Shown piece by piece: positions 36,878-45,628 of a stretch of DNA of 64,000 bases. A program made the translations under genes and the position numbers. The notes beneath the pieces are model-generated. The model saw nothing but the letters and a program-made list of their open reading frames with translations, had not been told where the DNA came from and ran no database searches. The first letter of the stretch is position 1. Every line of letters begins with the position of its first letter. The stretch comes from JACPDI01 sp035463475 (GTDB lineage: Bacteria; Acidobacteriota; Vicinamibacteria; Vicinamibacterales; 2-12-FULL-66-21): positions 124,001 to 188,000 of the forward strand of contig DATHTE010000123.1 of assembly GCA_035463475.1 (NCBI GenBank), read 5' to 3'.

Positions 36878-38560
36878 ATGCGAACACTGGCAATAGCCGC
36901 GGCCGCAGCCGTCACGGCCGCCGCGGCCGCGGTTCCACCGGGCGGCGTGACGTTCACCGACGCGACGGCCGCTTCCGGAATCAAGTTCACGCACAACAGC
37001 GGACGTGCGGGGAAGAAGTGGCTGCCGGAGACGCTGGGATCCGGCGCCGCATTCGTCGACGCGGACGGCGACGGCTGGCTCGACGTCTTCCTGGTGAACA
37101 GCCGCAACTGGACACCGCGGCCGGGCCGGAAATCGCTGAGCGCGTTGTACCGCAACACCGGTGGCGGCAAGTTCACGAACGTCACGGCGGGCAGCGGCCT
37201 CGACGTGGAGCTGTACGGGATGGGCGTGGCCGCCGGCGACTACGACAACGACGGGCGGCAGGATCTGTACGTGACCGCGCTCGAAGGCGATCGGCTGTTC
37301 CAGAATCTCGGCGGCGGGAAGTTCAAGGACGTCACAAGGGCGAGCGGCATCGCGAACGCCAGCTTCGGGACCAGCGCCGCCTGGCTCGATTACGACAAGG
37401 ACGGCCGCCTGGATCTCTTCGTCGCGAACTATGTGCAGTGGAACTCGAAGGACGATCTCTGGTGCTCCCTCGACGGCGTCTCGAAGTCCTACTGCACCCC
37501 CGAGTCGTACAAGGGCACGTCGTCGAAGCTGTATCGCAATCTTGGCGGCGGACGGTTCGAGGACGCCAGCGCGAAGGCGGGTATCGCGGATCCCAACAGC
37601 AAGTCACTCGGAATTGCGGTCCTGGACTACAACACCGACGGCTGGCCCGACATGTTCGTTGCAAACGACACGCAGCCGAACAAGCTGTATCGCAACAACA
37701 AAAACGGCACCTTCACCGAGGAAGGCATGTCGGCCGGCGTCGCGTTTGGCGAGGACGGCGTCGCGCGCGGCGCCATGGGCGTGGACGCGGGCGACTACGA
37801 CCGCTCGGGCCGCCCGCACCTGATCGTCGGGAATTTCTCGAACCAGATGCTCGGCCTCTATTACAACGAAGGGAAGAACCTGTTCGTGGACGAGGCGCCG
37901 CGGTCCACCATCGGGCGCGCCAGCCTGCTGTCGCTGGCGTTCGGGGTCTTCTTCTTCGATTACGACCTCGACGGCCATCTCGACATCCTCGCGGCCAATG
38001 GGCACATCGAGGAGGAGATCGAGCGCGTGCAGCCGAAGGTCACCTTCAGGCAGCCTCCGCTCCTGTTCCGCAATACCGGCCGGGGCAAGTTCGAGAACGT
38101 GAGCACGTCGGTGGGCGGGCAGTTCAGCCGCCCGATCCTCGCCCGCGGCGCGGCCTACGGCGACTACGATCGCGACGGAGACCTCGACGTCCTGTTCACG
38201 GAGAACCATGGTCCCGCGCGGCTCTATCGCAACGACGGCGGCAACGCGAACAATTTCGTGAGCATCCGCACCAAGGGGAGCCGGTCCAACCGCGACGGCA
38301 TCGGCGCTATCGTCCGCGTCGAGAGCCCCGGCGGCGGGCAGTGGGCCATGGTCCGGAGCGGCTCGAGCTACTGCTCGCAGAGCGACCTCGCGCTGACCTT
38401 CGGCCTCGGCAAAGACGCCAAGGTATCAGCGATCGAGATCGAGTGGCCGAGCGGGCAGAAGGACAGGATCGCCAACGTCGGGGCGAACCAATTCCTGCTG
38501 GTCGAAGAAGGGAAAGGGATCGTCGACCAGGTCCCGGCCGCGAGGGGAACGCACCCTTAG
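36878..38560 (+). CDS. Secreted VCBS/FG-GAP and ASPIC/UnbV protein
   Basis: A 560-residue protein. The ATG at 36878 is used; a TTG four codons earlier overlaps the cytochrome stop and is an alternative. The signal is an unusually Ala-rich stretch (LAIAAAAAVTAAAAAVPPG). Repeats include VDADGDGWLDVFLV, GDYDNDGRQDLYVT and FDYDLDGHLDILAA. One unit has YDRSGRPHL, losing two calcium ligands. The UnbV end is SNRDGIGAIVRVESPGGG followed by LTFGLG and IEIEWPSGQ. It is the last full UnbV gene of the operon. Confidence 0.87.
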   Translation: MRTLAIAAAAAVTAAAAAVPPGGVTFTDATAASGIKFTHNSGRAGKKWLPETLGSGAAFVDADGDGWLDVFLVNSRNWTPRPGRKSLSALYRNTGGGKFTNVTAGSGLDVELYGMGVAAGDYDNDGRQDLYVTALEGDRLFQNLGGGKFKDVTRASGIANASFGTSAAWLDYDKDGRLDLFVANYVQWNSKDDLWCSLDGVSKSYCTPESYKGTSSKLYRNLGGGRFEDASAKAGIADPNSKSLGIAVLDYNTDGWPDMFVANDTQPNKLYRNNKNGTFTEEGMSAGVAFGEDGVARGAMGVDAGDYDRSGRPHLIVGNFSNQMLGLYYNEGKNLFVDEAPRSTIGRASLLSLAFGVFFFDYDLDGHLDILAANGHIEEEIERVQPKVTFRQPPLLFRNTGRGKFENVSTSVGGQFSRPILARGAAYGDYDRDGDLDVLFTENHGPARLYRNDGGNANNFVSIRTKGSRSNRDGIGAIVRVESPGGGQWAMVRSGSSYCSQSDLALTFGLGKDAKVSAIEIEWPSGQKDRIANVGANQFLLVEEGKGIVDQVPAARGTHP

Positions 38561-38583
38561 CGACGGCTCACGCCGCACACTCC

Positions 38584-38844
38584 GTGGTCCCCGGAACGCT
38601 CCTGGAAGCGGACCTGGTTCGCGCCTCGCTGGGTCCGCTCCTTCTCCTCTGCCTCATCGTCATCCTCTATCTCGGCAAGAACAGGGTCGGCCGGCTGTTC
38701 ATGGCCATCGGCGTCCTGCACATGTTCGGCGGTCTCGTCGTCGGGCGCGAGCCGCTCGTGCGGATCCACAGACAGCCGCACTACTTCAGGGTCTGCAGAA
38801 ACGCGACGAGCGCGTCCACGTCTTCCTTCGGGAGCTTCGAGTAG
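38584..38844 (+). CDS. Possible small membrane protein
   Basis: An 86-codon frame from a GTG, 23 bases after the UnbV stop. It encodes two hydrophobic segments, GPLLLLCLIVILYLG and LFMAIGVLHMFGGLVVG, joined by a KNRVGR loop, then REPLVRIHRQPHYF. The membrane pattern and the basic turn look protein-like. However, its last 64 bases overlap the 3' end of the convergent cytochrome c gene, where its translation is low-complexity. It may be a genuine small gene or a decayed one whose end has been lost. Confidence 0.35.
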   Translation: MVPGTLLEADLVRASLGPLLLLCLIVILYLGKNRVGRLFMAIGVLHMFGGLVVGREPLVRIHRQPHYFRVCRNATSASTSSFGSFE

Positions 38845-39119
38845 TCGGGCATAGGGGGCTTGCGGGTCGCGTTGTGCTTCGCGGCCATCTCTTTCCAGTT
38901 CACGATCCACTGCCGAAGCTCCGCGGCGGTCCGCTTGCCAGCGACGCCATCGAGCGATCCTCTGGGGTTCCCTTTTCCCGCCACCGAATGGCACATGGTG
39001 CACTTCCGGGCCGTGTAGACCTCTTGCCCTTTCTTGGCCAGAGCATCCTGTGCGCTCGCGAGCTGGGGAACCAGAGCCAGTCCACACAGGACCGTCAATA
39101 CATGAAATGGCCGCGACAT
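38781..39119 (-). CDS. Monoheme cytochrome c, secreted
   Basis: A 112-residue class I cytochrome c, last gene of the electron-transfer operon. The ATG at 39119 is preferred over one six codons upstream because of a GGAGAGGAGG ribosome site. Signal MSRPFHVLTVLCGLALVPQLASAQ; heme site CTMCH; probable axial Met in KPPMPDY. It probably acts as a periplasmic electron shuttle for the complex or the decaheme conduit. Its 3' end overlaps a small convergent frame by 64 bases. Confidence 0.88.
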   Translation of the reverse strand: MSRPFHVLTVLCGLALVPQLASAQDALAKKGQEVYTARKCTMCHSVAGKGNPRGSLDGVAGKRTAAELRQWIVNWKEMAAKHNATRKPPMPDYSKLPKEDVDALVAFLQTLK

Positions 39120-39152
39120 TGAGCGCCTCCTCTCCACGATGAACGGACTGTT

Positions 39153-41393
39153 TCAGAACACGTATGTCAACCGCAGCCAGCCGGTGTGCGAGGTATACGG
39201 GCGGTAGAAATAGTTGAGGAGCAGGGCATTGACGGTGCCCGTCTGGCCCGCCTCGACGGGAGGTTGCGCGACGCCCGACACGATGTCCGGCGAGAACGCC
39301 CAGTCGGTGACCTGATACCGGTCGAACCAGTACACGAAGCCGATGCCGACCCGCCTGGTCAGGAAATAGCGCACGTCCACGGCGGCGCGCGTCTCGCTGC
39401 TCGTCAGGTTGGGCAGCGGGGCTGGCGTTGTCAGCGTTGTCCCCGGCACCAGGCCGTACGCGTACGACCCTTCGTAGGATGTGTAGTTCAAACTGAACCG
39501 CGCCTCGGCGTTCTCGATCGCGTTCAGAAGATCGAGGCTCGCGATGAGCGACCTGGCTGTCTGGCTCTCGTCGGTCAACCAGTTGCGCGTGGGATTGGTC
39601 CGCTCGGCAGCGGAGCTGGCCGTTCGCGACTGCACGAGGCCGCCGTAGTCCTCGTAGCTGAAGGACATTCCGGCGTTCACGCCCTCGCGCGGCATGACAT
39701 CGAAGCCAACCGCGTAGCTCTTGCTGCTGTACTCCTGCAGCCCGAAGCTTTCGGCCGGCGCGTCTTCGTTCTTGAAATCGTCCTTCGTCCACATGATCGA
39801 GGCGTTGATTCCGAGCGCGGCGGCCGGCATCGCCGTGGCCAGGAGCGTCAGCCGGTCGCGGTCTCGCCCCGCAATGTCGAAGTGACGCATACCGGGCTGC
39901 TCCTCCGCAAGCTCGAGCGCCAGCAGGTCCAGTTCTTTCCCCTTCCGGCTGGTGCGCTCGTACAGCGACCGGAACGTGACGTACCGATGGCCGAGTACGT
40001 CGGCTCCCACTCGAACCGTGTCGTCTCTGACTTTCTCGTACACGCGCAGCGGCGTGTGTGCGTCGTAGAGGCTGTAGCCGACCTTCACGGTGGTGAACGG
40101 CAGGCCGGTGAAGCCGGCGTCGAGATCCAGGTAATTGCGGGCAGTGCTGAAGTGCTCGGGACCGAGCTTGCCGAGCGCGAGGTCGGTCCACACACTGGGC
40201 GCCCCGTCCAAGGCCACGCGCTCGGGCAGCCCATTGCGGTACAGGTTGAACTCCTCGGTCTTGTTGTCGAACTCGTAGCGCCGGTAGCGCGCGCTCATGT
40301 CGAGACTGCGAACGGGCCGCGTGACGAAGTTCAACGTCGCCGAGCTTGAATCGGCCTTCGCCTCCGCTGTCTGCCGTGGCAGCGGGATCGGGGCCACTGC
40401 CGTATTGATGGTGTGAGGCGGCAGCGCCGCGTTCTGGTCCCATCGGCCGTACGCGAACGTGCCGTTGACCGACGATCGACCCGGCAGGGGGTAGGCCCCC
40501 GCCATGTTGAACGACGTCGTGCTGTTGCTCGGCCAGCTCACGAGGCGGCCGCGCGACGAGCCTCCACTGGCCCTGACGTCGGTCACCCGTAGGGGGTTGT
40601 CCCAGATGAACTCGTACGCGTCGTTGTCGTACCAGGAGCCGTCCCACCCGACGCGCAGCAGCTTCCCCGACCGGGCCCACTCGAGCGAGGTGCCGAAGTC
40701 CTTCGCGGTGGAGTCAATCGGGAGCGGTACTTCGATGGCGATGTTGAATGGCGCGCCGTATGGGATGTTCCCGTTCTTGGTGACGTTCTGAAACTTCACC
40801 CTCGCGTCGGCATCGCCCATCGAGTACCTGAGATCGAACCCGAGCGTGTCCCGGCGGATGCGCGACGAAAAGAAGCGGTCGGACGCGAGACCCTCGATGG
40901 CCGCGCGGAAGTTGGCCGCGGGGTTGGCTTGAACAAGAGCCTGGACCGAATCCGGCAGCGTCAACGGCCCGTTCAGCACACCGTCGCTGTCTGGCAATGT
41001 GTCGTACGGGGTGCGCGTGTCGCGGCTGATGAAGGTGGGCGTCTGGTCGTAGATGAACCGGGCACGTAGCCGGCCGGGAATGCCAAACTGGACGCGATAA
41101 CTCTGGTCCTTCCACCCGATGTTGCGCGCGAAGGCGTCCAGAACGTAGCGGTCGCTCTCGCGATGCAGCCCGCTCAGGTCGAAAAAGCCCCCGTCGCGCA
41201 GGTCCCGATAGCGCTGGTAGCGAGCCGGGTCCCCTTCGACGCCCGATACCCGGGCACCGACGTCGATTTGGCCGACAGCCAACGGGCGGATCGGCGCGAG
41301 GAAGGACTGGGCGGGCATCGACGGGTACTGGGCCTCCAGCGTTGAAGGCACCAGCGCGAGCCCTGCCACGCAGGCGAGCACTCTGATTCGCAT
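39153..41393 (-). CDS. MtrB/PioB-family outer-membrane beta-barrel
   Basis: A 746-residue precursor from ATG 41393 with a GAGGAGG ribosome site and signal IRVLACVAGLALVPSTLEAQ. Its many amphipathic strands, the early IDVGARVSGVEGDPARYQRYRDLRDGG layout (shown in parts: RYQRYRDLRDGG) and the final WLRLTYVF agree with MtrB/PioB porins, which enclose a decaheme cytochrome to move electrons through the outer membrane. The N-terminal CXXC of Shewanella MtrB is absent. It sits 17 bases after the decaheme gene, the usual MtrA-MtrB pairing. No outer-surface MtrC/OmcA-type cytochrome is in the window. Confidence 0.87.
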   Translation of the reverse strand: MRIRVLACVAGLALVPSTLEAQYPSMPAQSFLAPIRPLAVGQIDVGARVSGVEGDPARYQRYRDLRDGGFFDLSGLHRESDRYVLDAFARNIGWKDQSYRVQFGIPGRLRARFIYDQTPTFISRDTRTPYDTLPDSDGVLNGPLTLPDSVQALVQANPAANFRAAIEGLASDRFFSSRIRRDTLGFDLRYSMGDADARVKFQNVTKNGNIPYGAPFNIAIEVPLPIDSTAKDFGTSLEWARSGKLLRVGWDGSWYDNDAYEFIWDNPLRVTDVRASGGSSRGRLVSWPSNSTTSFNMAGAYPLPGRSSVNGTFAYGRWDQNAALPPHTINTAVAPIPLPRQTAEAKADSSSATLNFVTRPVRSLDMSARYRRYEFDNKTEEFNLYRNGLPERVALDGAPSVWTDLALGKLGPEHFSTARNYLDLDAGFTGLPFTTVKVGYSLYDAHTPLRVYEKVRDDTVRVGADVLGHRYVTFRSLYERTSRKGKELDLLALELAEEQPGMRHFDIAGRDRDRLTLLATAMPAAALGINASIMWTKDDFKNEDAPAESFGLQEYSSKSYAVGFDVMPREGVNAGMSFSYEDYGGLVQSRTASSAAERTNPTRNWLTDESQTARSLIASLDLLNAIENAEARFSLNYTSYEGSYAYGLVPGTTLTTPAPLPNLTSSETRAAVDVRYFLTRRVGIGFVYWFDRYQVTDWAFSPDIVSGVAQPPVEAGQTGTVNALLLNYFYRPYTSHTGWLRLTYVF

Positions 41394-41410
41394 AGGTCCT
41401 CCTCGTCCGA

Positions 41411-42361
41411 CTACCGGTGAAACGCCATGCCCGAAGGGTGGTTCGAGCCGTGGATGGACGAATGGCAATTCACACAGGCCCGCCCATAGACACGGTTGCT
41501 CGACTGCATCACTACAGCGTCGTAAATCGTCGCGGGATGCCTCGCGTGCACGTGACACCGCTGGCAGAGGAAGGGCAGCCGCGCGACAAGCATCCGTTCG
41601 TTGGCCGAGCCGTGCGGGTCGTGGCAGGTCACGCAGCTCTCCCGTGTGGGCGCGTGCTCCCACAGGAAGGGGCCGCGCTTCTCCGCGTGGCAGCTCCAGC
41701 ACGCTTCGTTCACCGACGTGCCCACGCGCAGCAGCCGGACATTCTGTGAACCGTGCGTGTTGTGGCAGCTCGTGCACTCCAGCTTGCCCTCGCGGACGGG
41801 CATGTGGCCGGACCGATCGAGCTTGGCGACCTTGTCGCGGTGGCAGCGCGCGCACAGCCGCGCCTGCGTCTCGGTGACCAGCTGCCCCGTGACCGACTTG
41901 CCGCTGTGCACCGAATGGCAGGTGAGGCAGCCGACCTTCCTCCGCTCGTGGGTGCTGCCGTTCCAGAGCGCGTGCTCGCCCCGGTTGTGGCAGGTCACGC
42001 ACGTCGCGGTCGCGTCAGCGGGATTCGCGGTGAACACCTTGATTTTCGTCTTGTCGCCGCCGGCATCGACGTGGTCCTTGCCGGGCCCATGGCAGCTTTC
42101 GCAGGCGAACTTGCCCGCGGGGCTCCGCGGGTCGTTCGTCCGCGCGTGTGGCGTGCCCTTCAGGGTTTCTCCCTGAGTATCGTGGCAGGTGGAACACATC
42201 GCTTCGCCGACGTATCCGGGCGCCTGTCCGGCGGCGGGGCCGGCCGGGACCGCCTGTTGAGAACCGGGCGACGTGCGCACCCATCCCGACAACGCCAGCC
42301 AGGCCACCGCCACCGTCAGCAGGAACTCTCCAGATGTGAGGGTCCTTCCGAGAACACGCAT
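41411..42361 (-). CDS. Decaheme cytochrome c, MtrA/DmsE/PioA type
   Basis: A 316-residue secreted protein from ATG 42361 (ribosome site GAGGAGG). After a signal segment (FLLTVAVAWLALSGW) it has exactly ten CXXCH motifs: CSTCH at 56, then CESCH, CVTCH, CLTCH, CARCH, CTSCH, CWSCH, CVTCH, CQRCH and CVNCH. Number, size and spacing match MtrA/DmsE. This periplasmic wire plugs into the MtrB-type barrel encoded next. It would exchange electrons with the four-domain or pentaheme cytochromes upstream in the operon. Confidence 0.93.
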   Translation of the reverse strand: MRVLGRTLTSGEFLLTVAVAWLALSGWVRTSPGSQQAVPAGPAAGQAPGYVGEAMCSTCHDTQGETLKGTPHARTNDPRSPAGKFACESCHGPGKDHVDAGGDKTKIKVFTANPADATATCVTCHNRGEHALWNGSTHERRKVGCLTCHSVHSGKSVTGQLVTETQARLCARCHRDKVAKLDRSGHMPVREGKLECTSCHNTHGSQNVRLLRVGTSVNEACWSCHAEKRGPFLWEHAPTRESCVTCHDPHGSANERMLVARLPFLCQRCHVHARHPATIYDAVVMQSSNRVYGRACVNCHSSIHGSNHPSGMAFHR

Positions 42362-42378
42362 CGCGGGCCTCCTCAAAA

Positions 42379-43584
42379 CTAAAACTGCTGTTTCGTCGGC
42401 TGGACAGCCTTCCCCGACGCCGGCGCCAGGCGGCGCAAATAGGCCACGAGGTCTCTCATGTCGCCTGGTTCGAACTTCGGCCAGAAGGGCGCTTTCTCGG
42501 CCATCAGGCGGTACATCTGCGGAGCGTGGTTCCACATCGCCGAAGCCAGCCCGGGACGATCGATCCGCTGGAGCGCCGCCGCGAGGTCCGGGGCGCCCGC
42601 AATTTCTGCCCCGTGACAGGCAGCGCACCCCTTCTCCTTGAACACCGCCGCACCCCTGGCCGCATCTCCCTCCTCACCGAGATATCCGCGGAAGAAGAGG
42701 TAGGCGACGAGATCGGACAGCTCGCTGCCACCGAAGCGCGGGAACGGCACGCCCCGGGCGCCCATCATCGCGCCCATGGCGTAGCTGTGGTTCCAGAGCA
42801 GCCCGGTGATCTCGGACGCGGTCTTCGACAGTGCTGCACGTGTGATGTCGGGGCCACGGCCCTGACCGCGGTCGTGGCAGGTGCCGCACTGCTTGCTTCG
42901 GTAAACGACGGCGCCGCGGCTCGGGCTCGGGAGCGGCAGCAGTTCCACGTCACGTCCGCTGCGGCGCCCCTGGGCGCGGATGTACGCCTGCAGGTCCGCC
43001 ATTTCGTGCCCGGTGAACTGGGGAATCGGGCTGCCGCGGCGGAGCTGTTCCTGCTGCATCCGCGGACCTGCGTTCCACATCGCCTGCGCGAGCGGTGTCG
43101 GCGAGGGATAGGCACCGAACCGGTCCAGCGGTCGTGCGCCACCACCTCCGCGTCCGCCAAGCGCGTGGCAGGCGTCGCACTGCAGTCGGACGAACGTGTC
43201 GGCTCCGCGAACGGCGTTGCCCGGCTCGTCGAACAGCCGCAGGTAGTAGAGATAGCCGAGAACATCGGCCATCTCCCGCGGATCGAGCGATGGCCAGGGA
43301 TAGCCGCGCCGGCTGCCTTCGTCGATCATGCGCGGCGTATGGTTCCAGAAGTCGCCGACTAGTTCGTCCCACGTCTTGCCGGCGACCACCACCGTGATGT
43401 CCGGACCCAGAGATCCGCCATGGCCCCAGATGGAATGACAGCGGATACATCCCTTCTGCACGAACATTTCGCGCCCTCGGAAGGGATTCCCTTCCGGGGC
43501 GACCGGGTCCGCGCCATGCACACCGGCCGTCAGGGCGGCGAGCCACATCACCGCCGCTGCGAGGAGGGATCGGGCGCCGCTCAT
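42379..43584 (-). CDS. Four-domain cytochrome c
   Basis: A 401-residue secreted protein made of four repeated cytochrome c domains of about 95 residues. Heme motifs are CIRCH (46), CDACH (136), CGTCH (233) and CAACH (320). Each domain also carries a W-N-x-x-x-x-M element (FWNHTPRM, MWNAGPRM, LWNHSYAM, MWNHAPQM), whose Met is a plausible axial ligand. This points to internal fourfold duplication. The ATG overlaps the NrfD stop (ATGA). It probably takes the place of the monoheme ActE of alternative complex III, linking the membrane complex to MtrA. Confidence 0.88.
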   Translation of the reverse strand: MSGARSLLAAAVMWLAALTAGVHGADPVAPEGNPFRGREMFVQKGCIRCHSIWGHGGSLGPDITVVVAGKTWDELVGDFWNHTPRMIDEGSRRGYPWPSLDPREMADVLGYLYYLRLFDEPGNAVRGADTFVRLQCDACHALGGRGGGGARPLDRFGAYPSPTPLAQAMWNAGPRMQQEQLRRGSPIPQFTGHEMADLQAYIRAQGRRSGRDVELLPLPSPSRGAVVYRSKQCGTCHDRGQGRGPDITRAALSKTASEITGLLWNHSYAMGAMMGARGVPFPRFGGSELSDLVAYLFFRGYLGEEGDAARGAAVFKEKGCAACHGAEIAGAPDLAAALQRIDRPGLASAMWNHAPQMYRLMAEKAPFWPKFEPGDMRDLVAYLRRLAPASGKAVQPTKQQF

Positions 43585-44933
43585 GACGCGACCACCTCGA
43601 GGTCGTCGGGCAGGTAGGCCGCAACGCGGCCGGAGACTTCCTGGATCGACTTCTCGCGGCCTTCCCGGATCTCCCAGATCGAGATGATCGGGAAGAACTT
43701 GGTGGCGACCATGTACACGAGGATGAACCCCGACAACGTGCCGGCCATGATCGATAGCTCGACCCACGAGGGGAAGTAGTGCAGCGCCGCCAGGTCGCCT
43801 CGAGGGTGAAGGGACGTCGGCACGACGATGTTGAAGCGTTCGAGCCACATGCCGATCACGACAGCCACGGAGGCCACGACGGTTCCGGTCACGTTGCGGG
43901 TGGCGGCGCGGGCCATCAGCGCGAACGGGATGAAGAAACAGCACGCGACCATCAGCCAGAACGGCACGGCGAACTCCCCGTACAACTTCGAGTACAACGT
44001 CGCCAATTCCGCTTCCTCCCCCCCGTACCACACCGTGAGGTGCTCGGCGAAGGTGAAGTAGAACCAGAGGACCGTCATCACGAGCAGCAGGAGACCCATG
44101 TGGTTGAAGTGGACGTGCTTGAAGTAGGCCTCGAGCCTGTAGACCTTCCTGAGGATCGCCATCGCGATGATGAGCGCGGCGATGCCCGAGAAGATGGCGC
44201 CGATGACGAAGTACGGGCCGAAGATCGCGCTGTGCCACATGGGTCGCAGGGTGAGCGCGAAGATCCACCCGATGACGGTGTGAACCGACACCGCGATCGG
44301 GATCACGACGATGGCCAGGATCGCGATGAGGCGTTCCAGCGTGTGGCGTGCCTCGGGCGTGTCGTGGTAGCCGATCGCCAGGAACGAATACAGTGCCCGT
44401 GGCCGCAGACCGAGGTCCCGGATCCGCGCCAGGTCCGGGATCATCGGAACGTAGAGATAAATGGTGCTGGCCGTGAAATAGAGGCCGATGCTCATCACGT
44501 CCCAGAGCAGCGGCGAAAACGGCTGCGCGTGCAGCATGACGTTCAGCACGCGATCGGGCCGCCCCAGGTCGAGAACGGGCTGCACCGCCCCGAATCCGAT
44601 CACGAGCACGGTGATGAACTCGGCCGATCGCGTGATCGACCGCCGCCACTCCGCGTTCGCCACCCGCAGGATTGCCGAGATGAGCGTGCCGGCGTGGGAG
44701 ATGCCAATGAAGAACACGAAGCAGATGATGTAGATGCCCCAGTACTCCGGCGTGTTCAGCCCGGTCGCGCCCAGCCCGTTCTGCAGCTGGTAGGCGTAGG
44801 CGAAGAAACCCCAGAGCGTGATCGCGGCCATCAGCGCCGCCCACCGCCAGAAGACCTTCGTCGTCCGGACGAGCGGCATGAGCAGGACGCGTTCGTCCTG
44901 GGGGAGACGGGAAACGATCTCGAGGTCTGTCAC
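43581..44933 (-). CDS. NrfD/PsrC-family membrane subunit (ActC/QrcD-like)
   Basis: A 450-residue protein with about ten transmembrane helices, the count seen in ActC and QrcD rather than the eight of simple NrfD. It starts at GTG 44933, one base after the Fe-S subunit's stop. Recognisable parts are YIICFVFFIGISHAGTLISA, HTVIGWIFALTLRPMWHSAI and FAEHLTVWYGGEEAE. It would hold the quinone site and anchor the Fe-S and Mo subunits. Translational coupling on both sides implies fixed stoichiometry. Confidence 0.9.
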   Translation of the reverse strand: MTDLEIVSRLPQDERVLLMPLVRTTKVFWRWAALMAAITLWGFFAYAYQLQNGLGATGLNTPEYWGIYIICFVFFIGISHAGTLISAILRVANAEWRRSITRSAEFITVLVIGFGAVQPVLDLGRPDRVLNVMLHAQPFSPLLWDVMSIGLYFTASTIYLYVPMIPDLARIRDLGLRPRALYSFLAIGYHDTPEARHTLERLIAILAIVVIPIAVSVHTVIGWIFALTLRPMWHSAIFGPYFVIGAIFSGIAALIIAMAILRKVYRLEAYFKHVHFNHMGLLLLVMTVLWFYFTFAEHLTVWYGGEEAELATLYSKLYGEFAVPFWLMVACCFFIPFALMARAATRNVTGTVVASVAVVIGMWLERFNIVVPTSLHPRGDLAALHYFPSWVELSIMAGTLSGFILVYMVATKFFPIISIWEIREGREKSIQEVSGRVAAYLPDDLEVVAS

Positions 44934-44934
44934 G

Positions 44935-45618
44935 TCAGTCCTGCCTCGCCAGGTAGTAGACCTTGGGCTGGGTCCCGAGGTCCTCATGCAGACGAAATGC
45001 GCGCGGATCGCGCGCCAGCTGCGCGACTCGCTGTTCGGGGTCGTCGAGATCGCCGAAGACAATGGCGCCGGTAGGGCAGCTCTCGCTGCACGCCGGAACG
45101 TAGTCCCCCTCCCTCAGCGGCCGCTTCTCGGCACGCGCCACATCGCGGGCCTTTTGCAGCCTGTGGTGGCAGAACGTGCACTTCTCGACGACGCCGACCG
45201 GCCTCACCGACACGTCCGGGTTCAGCGCCGGGACGGCCGACGCGGGATAGGACGGCCGCTTCCAGTTGAAGTACTTGACGGTGTACGGACACGCGTTCGC
45301 GCAGTAGCGACAGCCAATGCACCGCGCGTAGATCTGGTTGACGATGCCTTCGCGATCGAGCGACGTCGCCTCGACCGGGCACACGAGCGTGCAGGGTGGA
45401 CGATCGCAGTGCATGCACGGCTGCGGCACGAAGCGCGCCCGGACGTCCGGCCATTCACCTTCGACCTCTGTCTGCACCCGCATCCACGAGATGGTGCGGT
45501 TCTCGCGGGCGGCCTGCGGGCCGCCCACCGCGATGTTGTTCTCCGATCGGCACGCGACCTCACAGGCCTGGCACCCGTTGCACTTGTCGAGGTCGATGAC
45601 CATCCCCCATCGCGGCAT
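44935..45618 (-). CDS. Four-cluster ferredoxin-like Fe-S subunit
   Basis: A 227-residue DmsB/PsrB/QrcC-type subunit. Four cysteine clusters are visible: CNGCQACEVAC (13-23), CMHCDRPPCTLVCPVEA, CIGCRYCANACPYTVKYFNW, and CTFCHHR with CSESCPTGAIVFGD. They would bind four cubane clusters passing electrons between the Mo-type subunit, NrfD and cytochromes. No signal peptide, so it would cross with the Tat-exported partner. In alternative complex III the equivalent domain is fused to ActB; here it is a separate gene, as in Qrc. Confidence 0.92.
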   Translation of the reverse strand: MPRWGMVIDLDKCNGCQACEVACRSENNIAVGGPQAARENRTISWMRVQTEVEGEWPDVRARFVPQPCMHCDRPPCTLVCPVEATSLDREGIVNQIYARCIGCRYCANACPYTVKYFNWKRPSYPASAVPALNPDVSVRPVGVVEKCTFCHHRLQKARDVARAEKRPLREGDYVPACSESCPTGAIVFGDLDDPEQRVAQLARDPRAFRLHEDLGTQPKVYYLARQD

Positions 45619-45628
45619 GCCAGTGTCC

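Noticed and set aside
34722..36893. 723-codon frame antisense to the pentaheme-TPR cytochrome
   Set aside because: The sense strand encodes five CXXCH motifs, membrane helices and TPRs. The antisense product is Arg/Val-rich without recognisable fold.
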